From Fodinibius salicampi (GTDB lineage: Bacteria > Bacteroidota > Rhodothermia > Balneolales > Balneolaceae), in assembly GCF_039545095.1 (NCBI RefSeq), contig NZ_BAABRS010000001.1, positions 186,001-250,000 on the forward strand: DNA of 64,000 nt. Reading direction: 5' to 3'. Position numbers and translations under genes: made by a program. The notes under the pieces were generated by a model. The model was not told where the DNA came from, did no database searches, and saw only the letters and a list, made by a program, of their open reading frames with translations. Shown here in pieces: positions 1 to 9,600 of the stretch; the first letter of the stretch is position 1, and every line of letters begins with the position of its first letter.

Positions 1-2
1 AA

Positions 3-401
3 TACCTGGCCATGGCTGGCAGGGTAGTGGATCTACGCACTCATACCGGAGAGGGAATCATTGTCCAGCACAGCAAAAATCCAAACTTCATCAATCCCAG
101 CAATAACCGCGCCTACCACGTCACCCGTCGGGACGATGGGGTAGTGACGGATTTGCCCAATGTTCCCTGGCTCGTAACTGAGATCAATGGTATACACTAT
201 GGTGAGCTTATACATCCCACCACCAATATTGAGACTCTGGGCAAGGCGTACTCGAACGGCTGTATCGGTACTTCGGAGGCGGCCGCCTGGTACATTTATT
301 ATCACGCACCCTTAGGCACACGCATCGTTATTCGATACGATTTGGAGATTGTTAATGAAAAGGGAGATACCCTGAAACTGGAAAATATCTACAATCGGTA
401 G
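3..401 (+). CDS. Probable L,D-transpeptidase (YkuD-like), C-terminal part
   Basis: The reading frame is open to the left edge of the window, so this is probably the C-terminal part of a longer protein; the first internal Met codon is at 12. The last third has the layout of a YkuD catalytic core: an IHPTT segment, then SNGCIG with a candidate nucleophilic Cys, then a GTRIVIRYD strand close to the family's GTxVxI ending. Canonical enzymes carry SHGCxR, so the Asn and Gly here are departures. Enzymes of this family cross-link peptidoglycan or attach proteins to it in the periplasm. The assignment rests on this motif only. Another cell-wall peptidase-like fold is possible. Confidence 0.5.
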   Translation, partial: YLAMAGRVVDLRTHTGEGIIVQHSKNPNFINPSNNRAYHVTRRDDGVVTDLPNVPWLVTEINGIHYGELIHPTTNIETLGKAYSNGCIGTSEAAAWYIYYHAPLGTRIVIRYDLEIVNEKGDTLKLENIYNR

Positions 402-456
402 CCTGCTTAAAATCCTTCGCTCCGGCGGCCATACATACTTGGCTGTACTTGGCTGT

Positions 457-1074
457 CTATTTATCCTCTTGATTGAAATAATTCGCCGGAAATTGAATAC
501 TCCAGATTCCCCTTAGCTCACCGATCTCAAAACCGGTGGCCATATCCTCGGGATACAACTCTTGAATGATCTCAACATCTGATTGTGAGATATCCGTCCC
601 GGGACTGCCGTGACAACTCAAGCACAGTTGTCCTTGAATGCGAATAGGGGCGTGATAAATGATGGCATTTTCCCGGGTGTAGGTTACCGGTTTTAATTCA
701 CGGCCTTGCTCGATATTTCGTATATATTCTTTTATAGCTATCATTTCCAGTGAATCAGCTTTATTGACCGGATTTCTGGGCTGGTGAGACGCCCGCTGAA
801 GCTCAATGCCGTAATGGGAAGCAAGGGAATCGGTAAGAGGCATTGCTTTTATATTACAAAATTCAAGGGCGTTGGATACACCTCCTTCACTCATGGCCTT
901 TTGTAAATTACTACTTAGCGTCTTAAAAGATGCCGTAGTAATTTCCTTAGCTGCTTCGACCACTGCTGTTGTATCAATATTAACAACTTTGTCTATACTC
1001 TCGGATTGCCGATTATCATTTTCGGGGCTACAACTTAGTAGAAGCAGAAAAAAAGAAAGAATGGCAAATCGCAT
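457..1074 (-). CDS. DUF3365 (Tll0287-like) haem-binding lipoprotein
   Basis: A 205-residue protein with a lipoprotein signal (FFLLLLSCSP, lipid-bearing Cys near residue 15). It contains a single c-type haem site, CLSCH, near residue 153. The flanking pattern, with ISHAPIR-like residues before CLSCHG and a WSIQFP end, matches the DUF3365/Tll0287-like family. That family comprises periplasmic monohaem sensor or redox domains. Here it stands alone with no kinase or cyclase fused to it. The next gene on the same strand starts upstream at 1543, with a gap of about 110 bp. A periplasmic, lipid-anchored haem protein is well supported; its partner is unknown. Confidence 0.8.
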   Translation of the reverse strand: MRFAILSFFLLLLSCSPENDNRQSESIDKVVNIDTTAVVEAAKEITTASFKTLSSNLQKAMSEGGVSNALEFCNIKAMPLTDSLASHYGIELQRASHQPRNPVNKADSLEMIAIKEYIRNIEQGRELKPVTYTRENAIIYHAPIRIQGQLCLSCHGSPGTDISQSDVEIIQELYPEDMATGFEIGELRGIWSIQFPANYFNQEDK

Positions 1075-1183
1075 AATAGGATAGTTTTTTATGTAATGGT
1101 TGAACTATCCGTAAAATACGGCAGAAAGTCTTTTGGGAATTACAGTTAAGGATGAAACAGATGTAGTCTAAATCCTTACATTT

Positions 1184-1543
1184 TTACATCTCCCAGATCT
1201 GATCTACGGGCAGCTTGTTGTTTTGGCACCATTCCCGGACGGTGTCTTTGTTTCCGTAATGGGTTACTAGGATAAAATCAGCGTCCCATCGTTCATACCC
1301 CAGTTTAATAATTTTTTGTAGCGGTCGCTTGAGTCTTTTTAAATCTTTTGGATTATCTTCGATAAATTCAAAATAGTAAATGATTTCATTTTTTTGGGCC
1401 ATTAGCGGAGGCGTATATCCCATCTCCTTTATGAGGGTATGATTGACTTGCGGATCTGGATATTCTGAATCATTGTTAATGCGTATATCCGAAAAATTTA
1501 GGTGCCTGAGCAACCGCGTAAGATTTTTAGTCAGCTCATCCAT
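1184..1543 (-). CDS. Hypothetical protein, 119 aa
   Basis: A soluble 119-residue protein that I do not recognise. It has no signal peptide or membrane segment. It is charged, with a basic centre (DLKRLKRPLQKIIKLGYERW) followed by a hydrophobic strand (ADFILVTHYG) and a C-terminal WCQNNKLP. This alternation of helix and strand suggests a small alpha/beta domain. It starts at an ATG and ends 110 bp before the DUF3365 lipoprotein on the same strand. Codon use looks ordinary for the window, so it is likely a real gene of unknown role. Confidence 0.6.
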   Translation of the reverse strand: MDELTKNLTRLLRHLNFSDIRINNDSEYPDPQVNHTLIKEMGYTPPLMAQKNEIIYYFEFIEDNPKDLKRLKRPLQKIIKLGYERWDADFILVTHYGNKDTVREWCQNNKLPVDQIWEM

Positions 1544-1759
1544 TGGGCATGGGATTCTTAAACGTTATATGGGTAACCTTTCTCTCAATTTTACTAGATA
1601 ATAAAAGTCTACAGAATTAATAATTAGTTAGCAATATCATTTTAAAATTGATGGATTAAAAATCTCCAATATTATCGGGTATTTCATTACAACACGGTAA
1701 ATAAGAAACGCTTATAATTTATTACAAAATAATCTTCACCTTCTTAAAAGGAGGTCCAA

Positions 1760-2053
1760 ATGATCGTATTAAGTGGAACAGCAATTTTTTGGTTTACCGC
1801 ATTGGGGCTGGTGATCGGCTCGCTTTATGGACTTATTATAAAAAAAGAAGGGATTTCAGTCATCGGAAATATAATATGGGGCGTGATTTCATCAGTTTTA
1901 ACCGGATCACTTGGTATCTGGCTTAACTTTGGCGATGGACTGTTATTCGCTTTTATGTATACCATTGCCTTCCTGTTTATTGTGAATGTGTTTCACCAAC
2001 ACCATGAGGAGGACATCTATGGAAATAGTGAGCCACGTATTCGTTTGGAGTGA
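1760..2053 (+). CDS. Small membrane protein, GlsB/YeaQ/YmgE-like
   Basis: A 97-residue protein with three hydrophobic segments (about 5-25, 32-55, 60-80) and a polar His/Glu-rich tail. The glycine-rich pattern GLVIGSLYGLII ... GNIIWGVISSVLTG resembles the 'transglycosylase-associated' GlsB/YeaQ/YmgE family of small stress-induced inner-membrane proteins. The start is supported by an unusually good ribosome-binding site (AAAAGGAGG at 1746-1754), rare in this window. The molecular function of the family is not settled. The assignment is by pattern and is moderate. Confidence 0.55.
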   Translation: MIVLSGTAIFWFTALGLVIGSLYGLIIKKEGISVIGNIIWGVISSVLTGSLGIWLNFGDGLLFAFMYTIAFLFIVNVFHQHHEEDIYGNSEPRIRLE

Positions 2054-2596
2054 TGGAAATGTAAGATTTATCCTCAAGCTTAATCAAGCATAAGTCCGGT
2101 TTATTTTAATGAACTTTGAATTGGGAAAGTAGAAGTGGAGAATTAAAAAAGCCCCCGCATACATATTATATACAGGAGCTTTGCCCTCAAGCAATTAAAT
2201 TGAAGCCATTGGTTTCCTTTCGCCGGTATGGCCCGGATCAAGTTCAAGGGGTTTGATCTCAGTCTCAAATCTCTCGTTTGTGACACCCTCAACCGTTGGC
2301 TTCTTGTTGCCCACCTTCCAGTGAACAACGTAAAACCTGAGCACACTCTCTAAATCCCTTACTGTAAAGTGACTTATCAAGAAGTCGAAGGTAAATTTTC
2401 AGACTTACTTACGTTTGTACCATAGTACCTCCGTAAGCTGTGCTCTTATATTTATATCATTATTTAAAAAGAACTTCTATCACTTATCTATCTTTGATTT
2501 CTAATTATAAAATAGCTTTAGTAACGTTACCTGTATGTAGGAAAAATGATGAATAACCTGTAGGGTTTTCCCTACTTAACCTTTTTCGGATCTGAA
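2054..2596. other. Intergenic stretch, possible decayed small gene
   Basis: No convincing gene. On the minus strand an open frame of about 61 codons (2195-2380, TTG start) reads like protein but is not recognised. A separate minus-strand frame begins with GGAGGT before an ATG near 2435 and is closed at once by TAA. The two frames together could be a degraded small gene. A perfect 10-bp palindrome, GTAACGTTAC, lies at 2521-2530. Confidence 0.2.
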
Positions 2597-3002
2597 TTAC
2601 AGGCTTTCATCTTTTCCTTGTTTCTTTGCTTCAATACTGTAACGGGTGTGAGGAACGGCTTCTAATCTTCCCTTGGATATTGGTTTTCCGGTAGCTTTAC
2701 AGATACCGTAGGTTCCATCTTCAATTCTCTGTAGTGCTTCATTAAGTCGATTAATGGAATTTTCTGGTTCTTTGCAGGAACTGATAATTCATCTGTTTTT
2801 CTTCGGTATCGGAACCAAAATCTCCCATATGATGTGCAATAGAGGATTGATCCGCATCATCAGCTTCATTTAAGTTGGAAATATTATTTTCAATTTGTTC
2901 TTCCTGTTCTTCAGCTTCCCTGCGTTTTTCCAAAAGGAGTTCCTTAAAGTACTGAAGTGTTTGTTGGTCAAATGGGGACTTAATAGTGGTTGTAGTTTCC
3001 AT
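2597..3002 (-). pseudogene. TraR/DksA-family regulator, frameshifted
   Basis: The N-terminal part (start 3002) is the coiled-coil domain of a DksA/TraR-type transcription factor, with an acidic DDADQSSIAHHMGD segment. The frame closes at 2751 after RTRKFH. Removing one A near 2765 restores a frame that runs to a TAA at 2597-2599. It reads RTENSINRLNEALQRIEDG, followed by a C-terminal domain ending in GKDESL. The restored part matches the C-terminal zinc-finger region of Bacteroidota homologues (YGIC...GKPI...RLEAVPHTRYSIEAK), in which several of the zinc cysteines are already absent. It is either a recent one-base insertion or a sequence error. As written, the protein lacks its C-terminal domain. 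Confidence 0.8.
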
Positions 3003-3248
3003 AACATTACCTCATATCTGTTTGGATGATTTTCTGTTTATCTGTTTTACTTTTTAATAACCCAAAATATTAACTACCGGATTATAGTAGATTGATCTAT
3101 AGATCCTGTAGTGTTATTTCTTACATCTTATCTAAGCTTTTAATTATTTGTGACTAGTAGCCTTTCTTTTTGTAGGGTATTCGCCCTCATTGCAGACGGG
3201 AATCTGACTGTAAACAATTGACATCTGGGTTTGAGATAATTATGGCAA

Positions 3249-3608
3249 ATGAAACTTAATTCTTTAAACCGACTTACTGTTATGGCTATCAAGGAAATAG
3301 AAAAAAGAGAATGGGGTAATTATTTCAATTCTTTTTCTAAAAAATTCTTAAAAGACTCGCAGCCGGAATATGCTGAAATACGGGTATTAGCTGACGCACT
3401 GGGAATGCAGCCTGAAACGCAGTGGATGCTGCTGAAAGGGATCACCTATGATGATAAGTCTGATTTGCTGGATATTCAGTTGGATAAATTAAACCGGTTA
3501 ATTCACCACCCGGAAAAAATATATGTTGATGAAGCGGATGAGGGATGGTTGCTCAGTTTTGAGGTGGTTCAGCCAGACGGTACCAAAAGTATCATTGAAA
3601 TACGTTAA
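3249..3608 (+). CDS. DUF5335 family protein
   Basis: A soluble 119-residue protein. From Met12 (codon at 3282, MAIKEIEKREWGNYFNSFS) it resembles DUF5335 proteins, with a basic/Trp N-terminus, a central LLKGITYDDKSDLLDIQLD stretch and a hydrophobic end. The true start may therefore be 3282 rather than 3249. Neither start has a clear ribosome-binding site. It sits 17 bp before the giant glucan synthase on the same strand, so the two are probably co-transcribed. Function of the family is unknown. Confidence 0.65.
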   Translation: MKLNSLNRLTVMAIKEIEKREWGNYFNSFSKKFLKDSQPEYAEIRVLADALGMQPETQWMLLKGITYDDKSDLLDIQLDKLNRLIHHPEKIYVDEADEGWLLSFEVVQPDGTKSIIEIR

Positions 3609-3625
3609 TCATCGCTACATAACCT

Positions 3626-6600
3626 ATGGCTCCTAAGTCCAAATTAATGTTTCAGGCTAAACTGCTGAAACAGGATGCGAAAGAACTTTCCCGCAGACAT
3701 ACTTTTACTTATCAGAATAAAGATATTTTACCTATAAAGCCGCGGCTTGAGGAAGCGAAAGAAGGATTGACAAAGGCATATAAAATTCTGGCTACATCGG
3801 TTAAGCAGAATAAAGATATCACGCCAGCCGCCGAATGGTTAATTGATAATTTTTATATCATCCAGGAGCAAATTGTTCAGGTAGAGAATGATTTTCCCAT
3901 CGGTTATCAGCGCAATATCCCCCACCTTTCTTCTGGGTCTAATATGGGGTTGCCCCGTGTTTATGATCTTGTGCAAAACTTGGCACTCCATACCGATAAT
4001 GTAATTGATATTGAAGGTCTGACCCGGTATGTCCAGAGTTATCAGGAGGAGGTACCGCTAAAGGTCGGTGAGCTTTGGGCTATCCCTGTTATGGTACGTT
4101 TAGTACTCATACGCCATTTGGCATTAAAAGCCAGCCGAGTGCTGAAAAGGCGTAATATCCGGACAGATATCCAAGACCTCATCAATCAGTTAGTGGAGCA
4201 TGATACTGATGAGCCGGGAAGAGTGTTGCGAAGGGTTATCGAATGGTTGGACGAGCGAAAAGATTCGTATGATGATCGATTACTTTACGTTGAACTTGCT
4301 CACCAATTACAGGGGGCGGGACTGATATCCGAAGAGGAGAAGAAATGGTTCGAGTACAGGCTGCGCTCTCATGATACAACACTCGATGAAGCCCTGAGAG
4401 ACGAAGCACAGCGACAGTCCAAACTACATGTCAGTATCCGGAACGCTATCCTTTCAATGAGGGAGGCTTCCGAAACGGAGTGGCAGGAGTTTGTTGAAGA
4501 GTGCTCCATTGTTGATCAGATTTTGCATCTGGATCCAATGGAAATTTTTACAGATATGGATTCAGGCACTAAGAATAAGTACAGAAGTACTGTTGAGCGG
4601 TTGGCCAGCCACTCAGAATATACTGAGAAGCAAGTGGCAGAAGAAGTGCTTGTGCTTTCGGAAAGCCATATTAATCACTCTGGCAGGGATGCCAATGATA
4701 TTTTTAAGGGTTACTCGGTGTTGAAAAAACATGTGGGCTATTACCTGCTTGGGGAAGGTTATGATGAGTTGACCCGGCGTATCAGATATGATATGCCGCT
4801 GGGCGAACGCATTCGACGAAAACTTGAGGAAACAGCCGGTTATTACATTGGATTTATAGCTTCTTTTACCATCATTTTACTGGCAGTGCTCTGGCTGGCT
4901 ACTGATGCTATAAGTTCTTCTATATTTGTTTCTTTGAGCGTACTGCTGGTAGGATTTTTTCCCGCCCTTGAGCTGTCAATCTCAGCCATAAACCGCTTGT
5001 TTGTATTTTCGCTACCTCCCCGGATACTCCCCAGAATGAGGATTAATAAGGAGATACCAGGCCAGGCCCGCACCCTCATTGTAGTGCCTACCCTTGTCGG
5101 ATCACCTGCGGAGATGGAACACCAGCTGGAAAAACTGGAAATTACCTCATTGGCGAATCCCGATCCGGGGCTGCAATTTGTCTTGCTGTCTGATTTTACG
5201 GATGCCGATCAAGAGCATATGCCGGGAGATAAGAGTATTCTTGAAAGGGCCGAACGAGAAATAAACAGACTCAACGAGAAATATTCGTCCAGCTACGGTG
5301 ATAAATTTTTTGTGCTGCACCGCCAGCGAGATTGGAATCCTTCAGAAGTAAAATGGATGGGCTGGGAACGAAAACGCGGGAAGCTGGAAAAGTTGAATGA
5401 GTTACTTTGTAACCCGTCGGGTGGGTCTCCATTTCCATATATGATGGGCAATTTTACCAATTCTATCCAGAAAAAACCCGTCCGGTTCGTTTTAACCCTG
5501 GATGCCGATACCCGAACTCCACCCGACAGTATCATCGACCTGGTGAGAATAGCTTCTCATCCACTGAACAGAGCCTTTTACGATAGGGAAAAAGATCGCA
5601 TTACCAAAGGCTACGGTATTATTCAGCCCCGGATATCCATTCCCCCCGATGCAGCAAACAAGTCTTTATTTGCACGAATATTTTCTGGGAATGTAGGCAT
5701 CGATCCGTACACTACCGCTGTATCGGATATTTACCAGGATTTGTTTGGAGAAGCGATTTTCACGGGTAAAGGTATTTATGACGTACGTGCTTTTCATACG
5801 GTTCTTAAAGATCGGTTCCCCGAGAATAGAATACTATCGCATGATTTAATCGAAAGCAATTATGTACGGGCGGCGCTAAGTACAGATATTGAACTCTTCG
5901 ATGAGTATCCAACGAACTACGCTAGTTATTGCAAAAGAAATCACCGGTGGACACGCGGTGACTGGCAGATTGCAAGATGGCTCTTCCCTCGCGTTCCTGG
6001 ACCCGACGGGACCACAAAAAATCCAATTAATTTGTTATCACGCTGGAAGATATTTGATAATTTGCGTCGGTCGCTCAATCCTTTCTTCCTAACGCTCTTT
6101 TTTGTGACTGGGTGGTTTTGGTTGCCCGGATCTGCCCTTATATGGACAATGGCCGCTTTTGGTATTCTTGCTTTTCCCATATATGTGAGCTTCTCAACGG
6201 ATATATTCAATCGTCCTGCCCGTATAAAATGGAAATTATATTTTGAAAAAGTCCGATCAAACTTAAAAATAAATACCGTTCAGGCTATTTCGACACTGGC
6301 TATTCTTCCTCATCAAGCGGTTCTCCAGCTGGATGCTATCGGCCGAACCCTGTGGCGCTTGATTGTTGCAAAAAAACGGCTGATGGAATGGACCTCCGCT
6401 TCACAGGCTGAAAGCCTTAGTGCAAATGATCTGGGTTCTTATTTCCGTTCTATGGCAGCTTCGGTTGTCTTAGGAATAGGTGTCTTAGTGGCGGGAATAT
6501 TGATTGATCCCGCTGATCTCTGGATTGTTATCCCATTTTCAATGCTGTGGATAAGTTCTCCCTGGTTTGCTAAGTATTTCAGCACCACCGACCGAGAGAA

Positions 6601-9600
6601 AAAAAGTGAGCTTTCTGATGATGATAAAATAAAGCTGCGGACTTATGCCCGGCGCACTTGGTTTTATTTTGAGCGACTGGTCACTGAAGAATATGCTTGG
6701 CTACCCCCTGATAATGATCAGGAGGATCCCCCGCTTCCACCGGTTGCCCGTACTTCACCGACCAACATCGGGCTGACACTTGTTTCCACGCAGGCAGCCT
6801 ATGAAATGGGATATATTACGGTAAGCGAACTTTTGACTCGGCTGGAGAATACCCTGAACTCACTGGTACAGCTTGAACGCTACAAAGGTCACTTTTACAA
6901 CTGGTACGAAATTAATTTGGGAGAGGCTCTAAGTCCTAAATATGTATCTACTGTTGATTCTGGTAATCTTGCAGCGGGACTTATTGTAATCAGACAGGCT
7001 GTAGGTCAGCTTATGAAGCAACAGAATCCCAGCGGTGCTTTTTGGAATGGACTGAGGGATACAATTGAAACCCTGAGATCTATTGTATCCGATCTTAAAG
7101 AAGAGGTTAATAATGAGGATGTATGTACTGAGATGATAGCTTGCCTGAATGCAATGGAGGATTTATTGAAGAGTGAAGAGCCAGCTACGGTTTCAGGCAC
7201 CCTCCAGCTATTAGATGAATTAAAAGAGACAGCCTGTAATCTATGCGGAAAAAATATTATGGAGCTTCGCGGTTTACTTGGGGATGAGCAAATGGATGAT
7301 TTGCTTTACTGGCTGGAAAGTCCACTTCGACAGATAGATAGTTATAAGCATGAATTGAGAAAATTGGAAAACTCCGCTTCGGAAGATTCTCTGCAATCAT
7401 CACCTGAAGAGCGTTTAAAAAATCTGGGGAATGAAACAGAAAACAGTAGTGCATATAAGTTGTTGAAAAGGTGGGAAGATCAAATTCAATCTATAAATGA
7501 TATCAGTGAGCGATTGGTATCCGAGATGGATTTCCGCTTTTTGTATGATAAAAAACGCGGATTGTTCAGCATTGGTTATAATGTGGAGAAAGCGGAGCTT
7601 GACGAGGGGACCTATGACCTGCTGGCCAGTGAAGCTCGTATTGCTTCACTGATTGCCATTGCCAAAGGAGATGTTCATTCGGAACATTGGTTCCGGTTGA
7701 GCCGGCGGTTAACCAGTCGTCATCAACATGAGTTTCTGCTTTCCTGGGGCGGAACGACATTTGAATATCTGATGCCCCACCTGTTTCAGAGGTCGTATCC
7801 TAATACCTTGCTAAGCCATACCTATGGACACATAGTGGATCTGCAGCGCGAGTATGCAAATAAATTTGACCGCCCCTGGGGATTCTCTGAAAGTGCCTAT
7901 AACAGTCTCAATATGGATTTGAATTACCAGTACCGGGCTTTTGGGGTACCTGGACTTGGCCTGAAAAGGGGATTAGCTGAGGATTTTGTTGTCGCGCCTT
8001 ATGCTTCTGTCTTATCGTTGATGGTAGATCCTAAAAAATCACTGGATAACCTGGAAGAACTGGAAAAAATAGGGGCACTCGGGCTGAAGGGATTTTACGA
8101 TGCTGTTGATTACACACCGGATCGCCTAGAGAAATCAGAATCCTTTAAATTGGTAAAAACGTATATGGTGCATCATCATGGGATGAGCCTTATAGCCCTT
8201 TTGAATGTACTGCAGGGTTGGTCAATTCATCGTTATTTCCATTCCCATCCCCAAATTAAAGCCTGCGAACTCTTACTGCAGGAACGTATCCCACGCGGTA
8301 TTCCGGTCAAAGAACCCTACCCGATTGACGTAGAAATGGAACCCGGGGAGCAGCAAAGTGTAACGTATACTGTTGATCATGCGGGAATGAATAATATTGA
8401 TGATTCCCCTCCACGAGTACACCTGCTATCAAATGGCCAATTTCATTCGTTTATAAGTCACGCCGGTACCGGAAGTTCCCGCTATGAAGATATCAGACTC
8501 ACAGGATGGGAAGCTGATGCTACGGAAGATCCGCTGGGTCAGTTTATATATGTCAAGGACCGGGAAAGTGAAAAATATTGGTCGGCTTTTCATCAACCGG
8601 TAAAACGGAAACCTGATCGCTACGATACCTGGTTTCACAATGGGAAGGTACAGACCTCTAGAGTGGATGACTGGATAGAAACGACAACGGAAGTATGTGT
8701 ATCACCGGAGAATCCCATTGAGCTTAGAAAAATTACGCTCACTAACTATTCCGACCGCCAACGAACCCTGGAGCTTACCAGCTATGCCGAAATAGTACTT
8801 AATGGAGCAGAAGACCATAAATCTCATCCAGCTTTTTCAAAGTTATTCCTGCAAACCGACTATCTGGCTGAGCATCATGGTCTTCTAGCCTGGCGCAGAC
8901 CTCGAAGTGCTGATGAGGATTCTATATGGATGGTCCATATGGTAGCAAGCCATGACCTGGAAAATCTTTCGGAACCGCTTCAATTTGAGACCGAACGGGC
9001 AAACTTTATAGGGCGAGGTCGGTCGCTGGAGAATCCCTGTGCTATGGATGCAGGGTATAAGCTCAGTGGATCCATAGGGAATGTGCTGGATCCCATACTT
9101 AGTCTGCGACGATCAGTGATATTGGGTCCGGGTGAAAAGATAAGTATTACCTTTGGTACTGGTTGGGCCGGGAGCCGGGAAGAAGCAGAAGAGCTGGCAG
9201 ATATGTTTGATAATCCACATGCCGTTGAACGCGCTTTCGAACTTTCTTCCATCTATAACACGGTGGAGCTAGAGCATGTTGGAATAAGTAGCACACAGTT
9301 TCAGTATTTCCAAAAAATGACAGGGTATTTGTTATATAATGATTCCCGATTTAGAGCAGATTTGGATGTACTTATTCAAAATCGCCACCAGCAATCCGGA
9401 TTATGGTCATACGGGATTTCAGGGGATTATCCGATTATAGTATTCAGAATTAGCAAGACCGATCAGTTAAAGTCACTGAAAAAGATGCTGAAGGGGCATC
9501 TCTTTTGGAAACATCGTGGGCTGAGAGTTGACTTAGTGATTGTTAATGACCATCCACCGAGCTATGCTGATGAGCTGCAGGAAGGTATCCAGCGGATAGT

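Noticed and set aside
2195-2380. Minus-strand frame of 61 codons
   Set aside because: Protein-like but unrecognised, TTG start, and a rival frame with a better ribosome site overlaps it. Kept only as a note on the stretch.
2521-2530. Palindrome GTAACGTTAC as an operator
   Set aside because: No neighbouring promoter or gene start and no second copy in the window.
2760-2770. Programmed frameshift in the TraR/DksA gene
   Set aside because: No strong slippery heptamer or downstream structure was seen, and family members are read in one frame.
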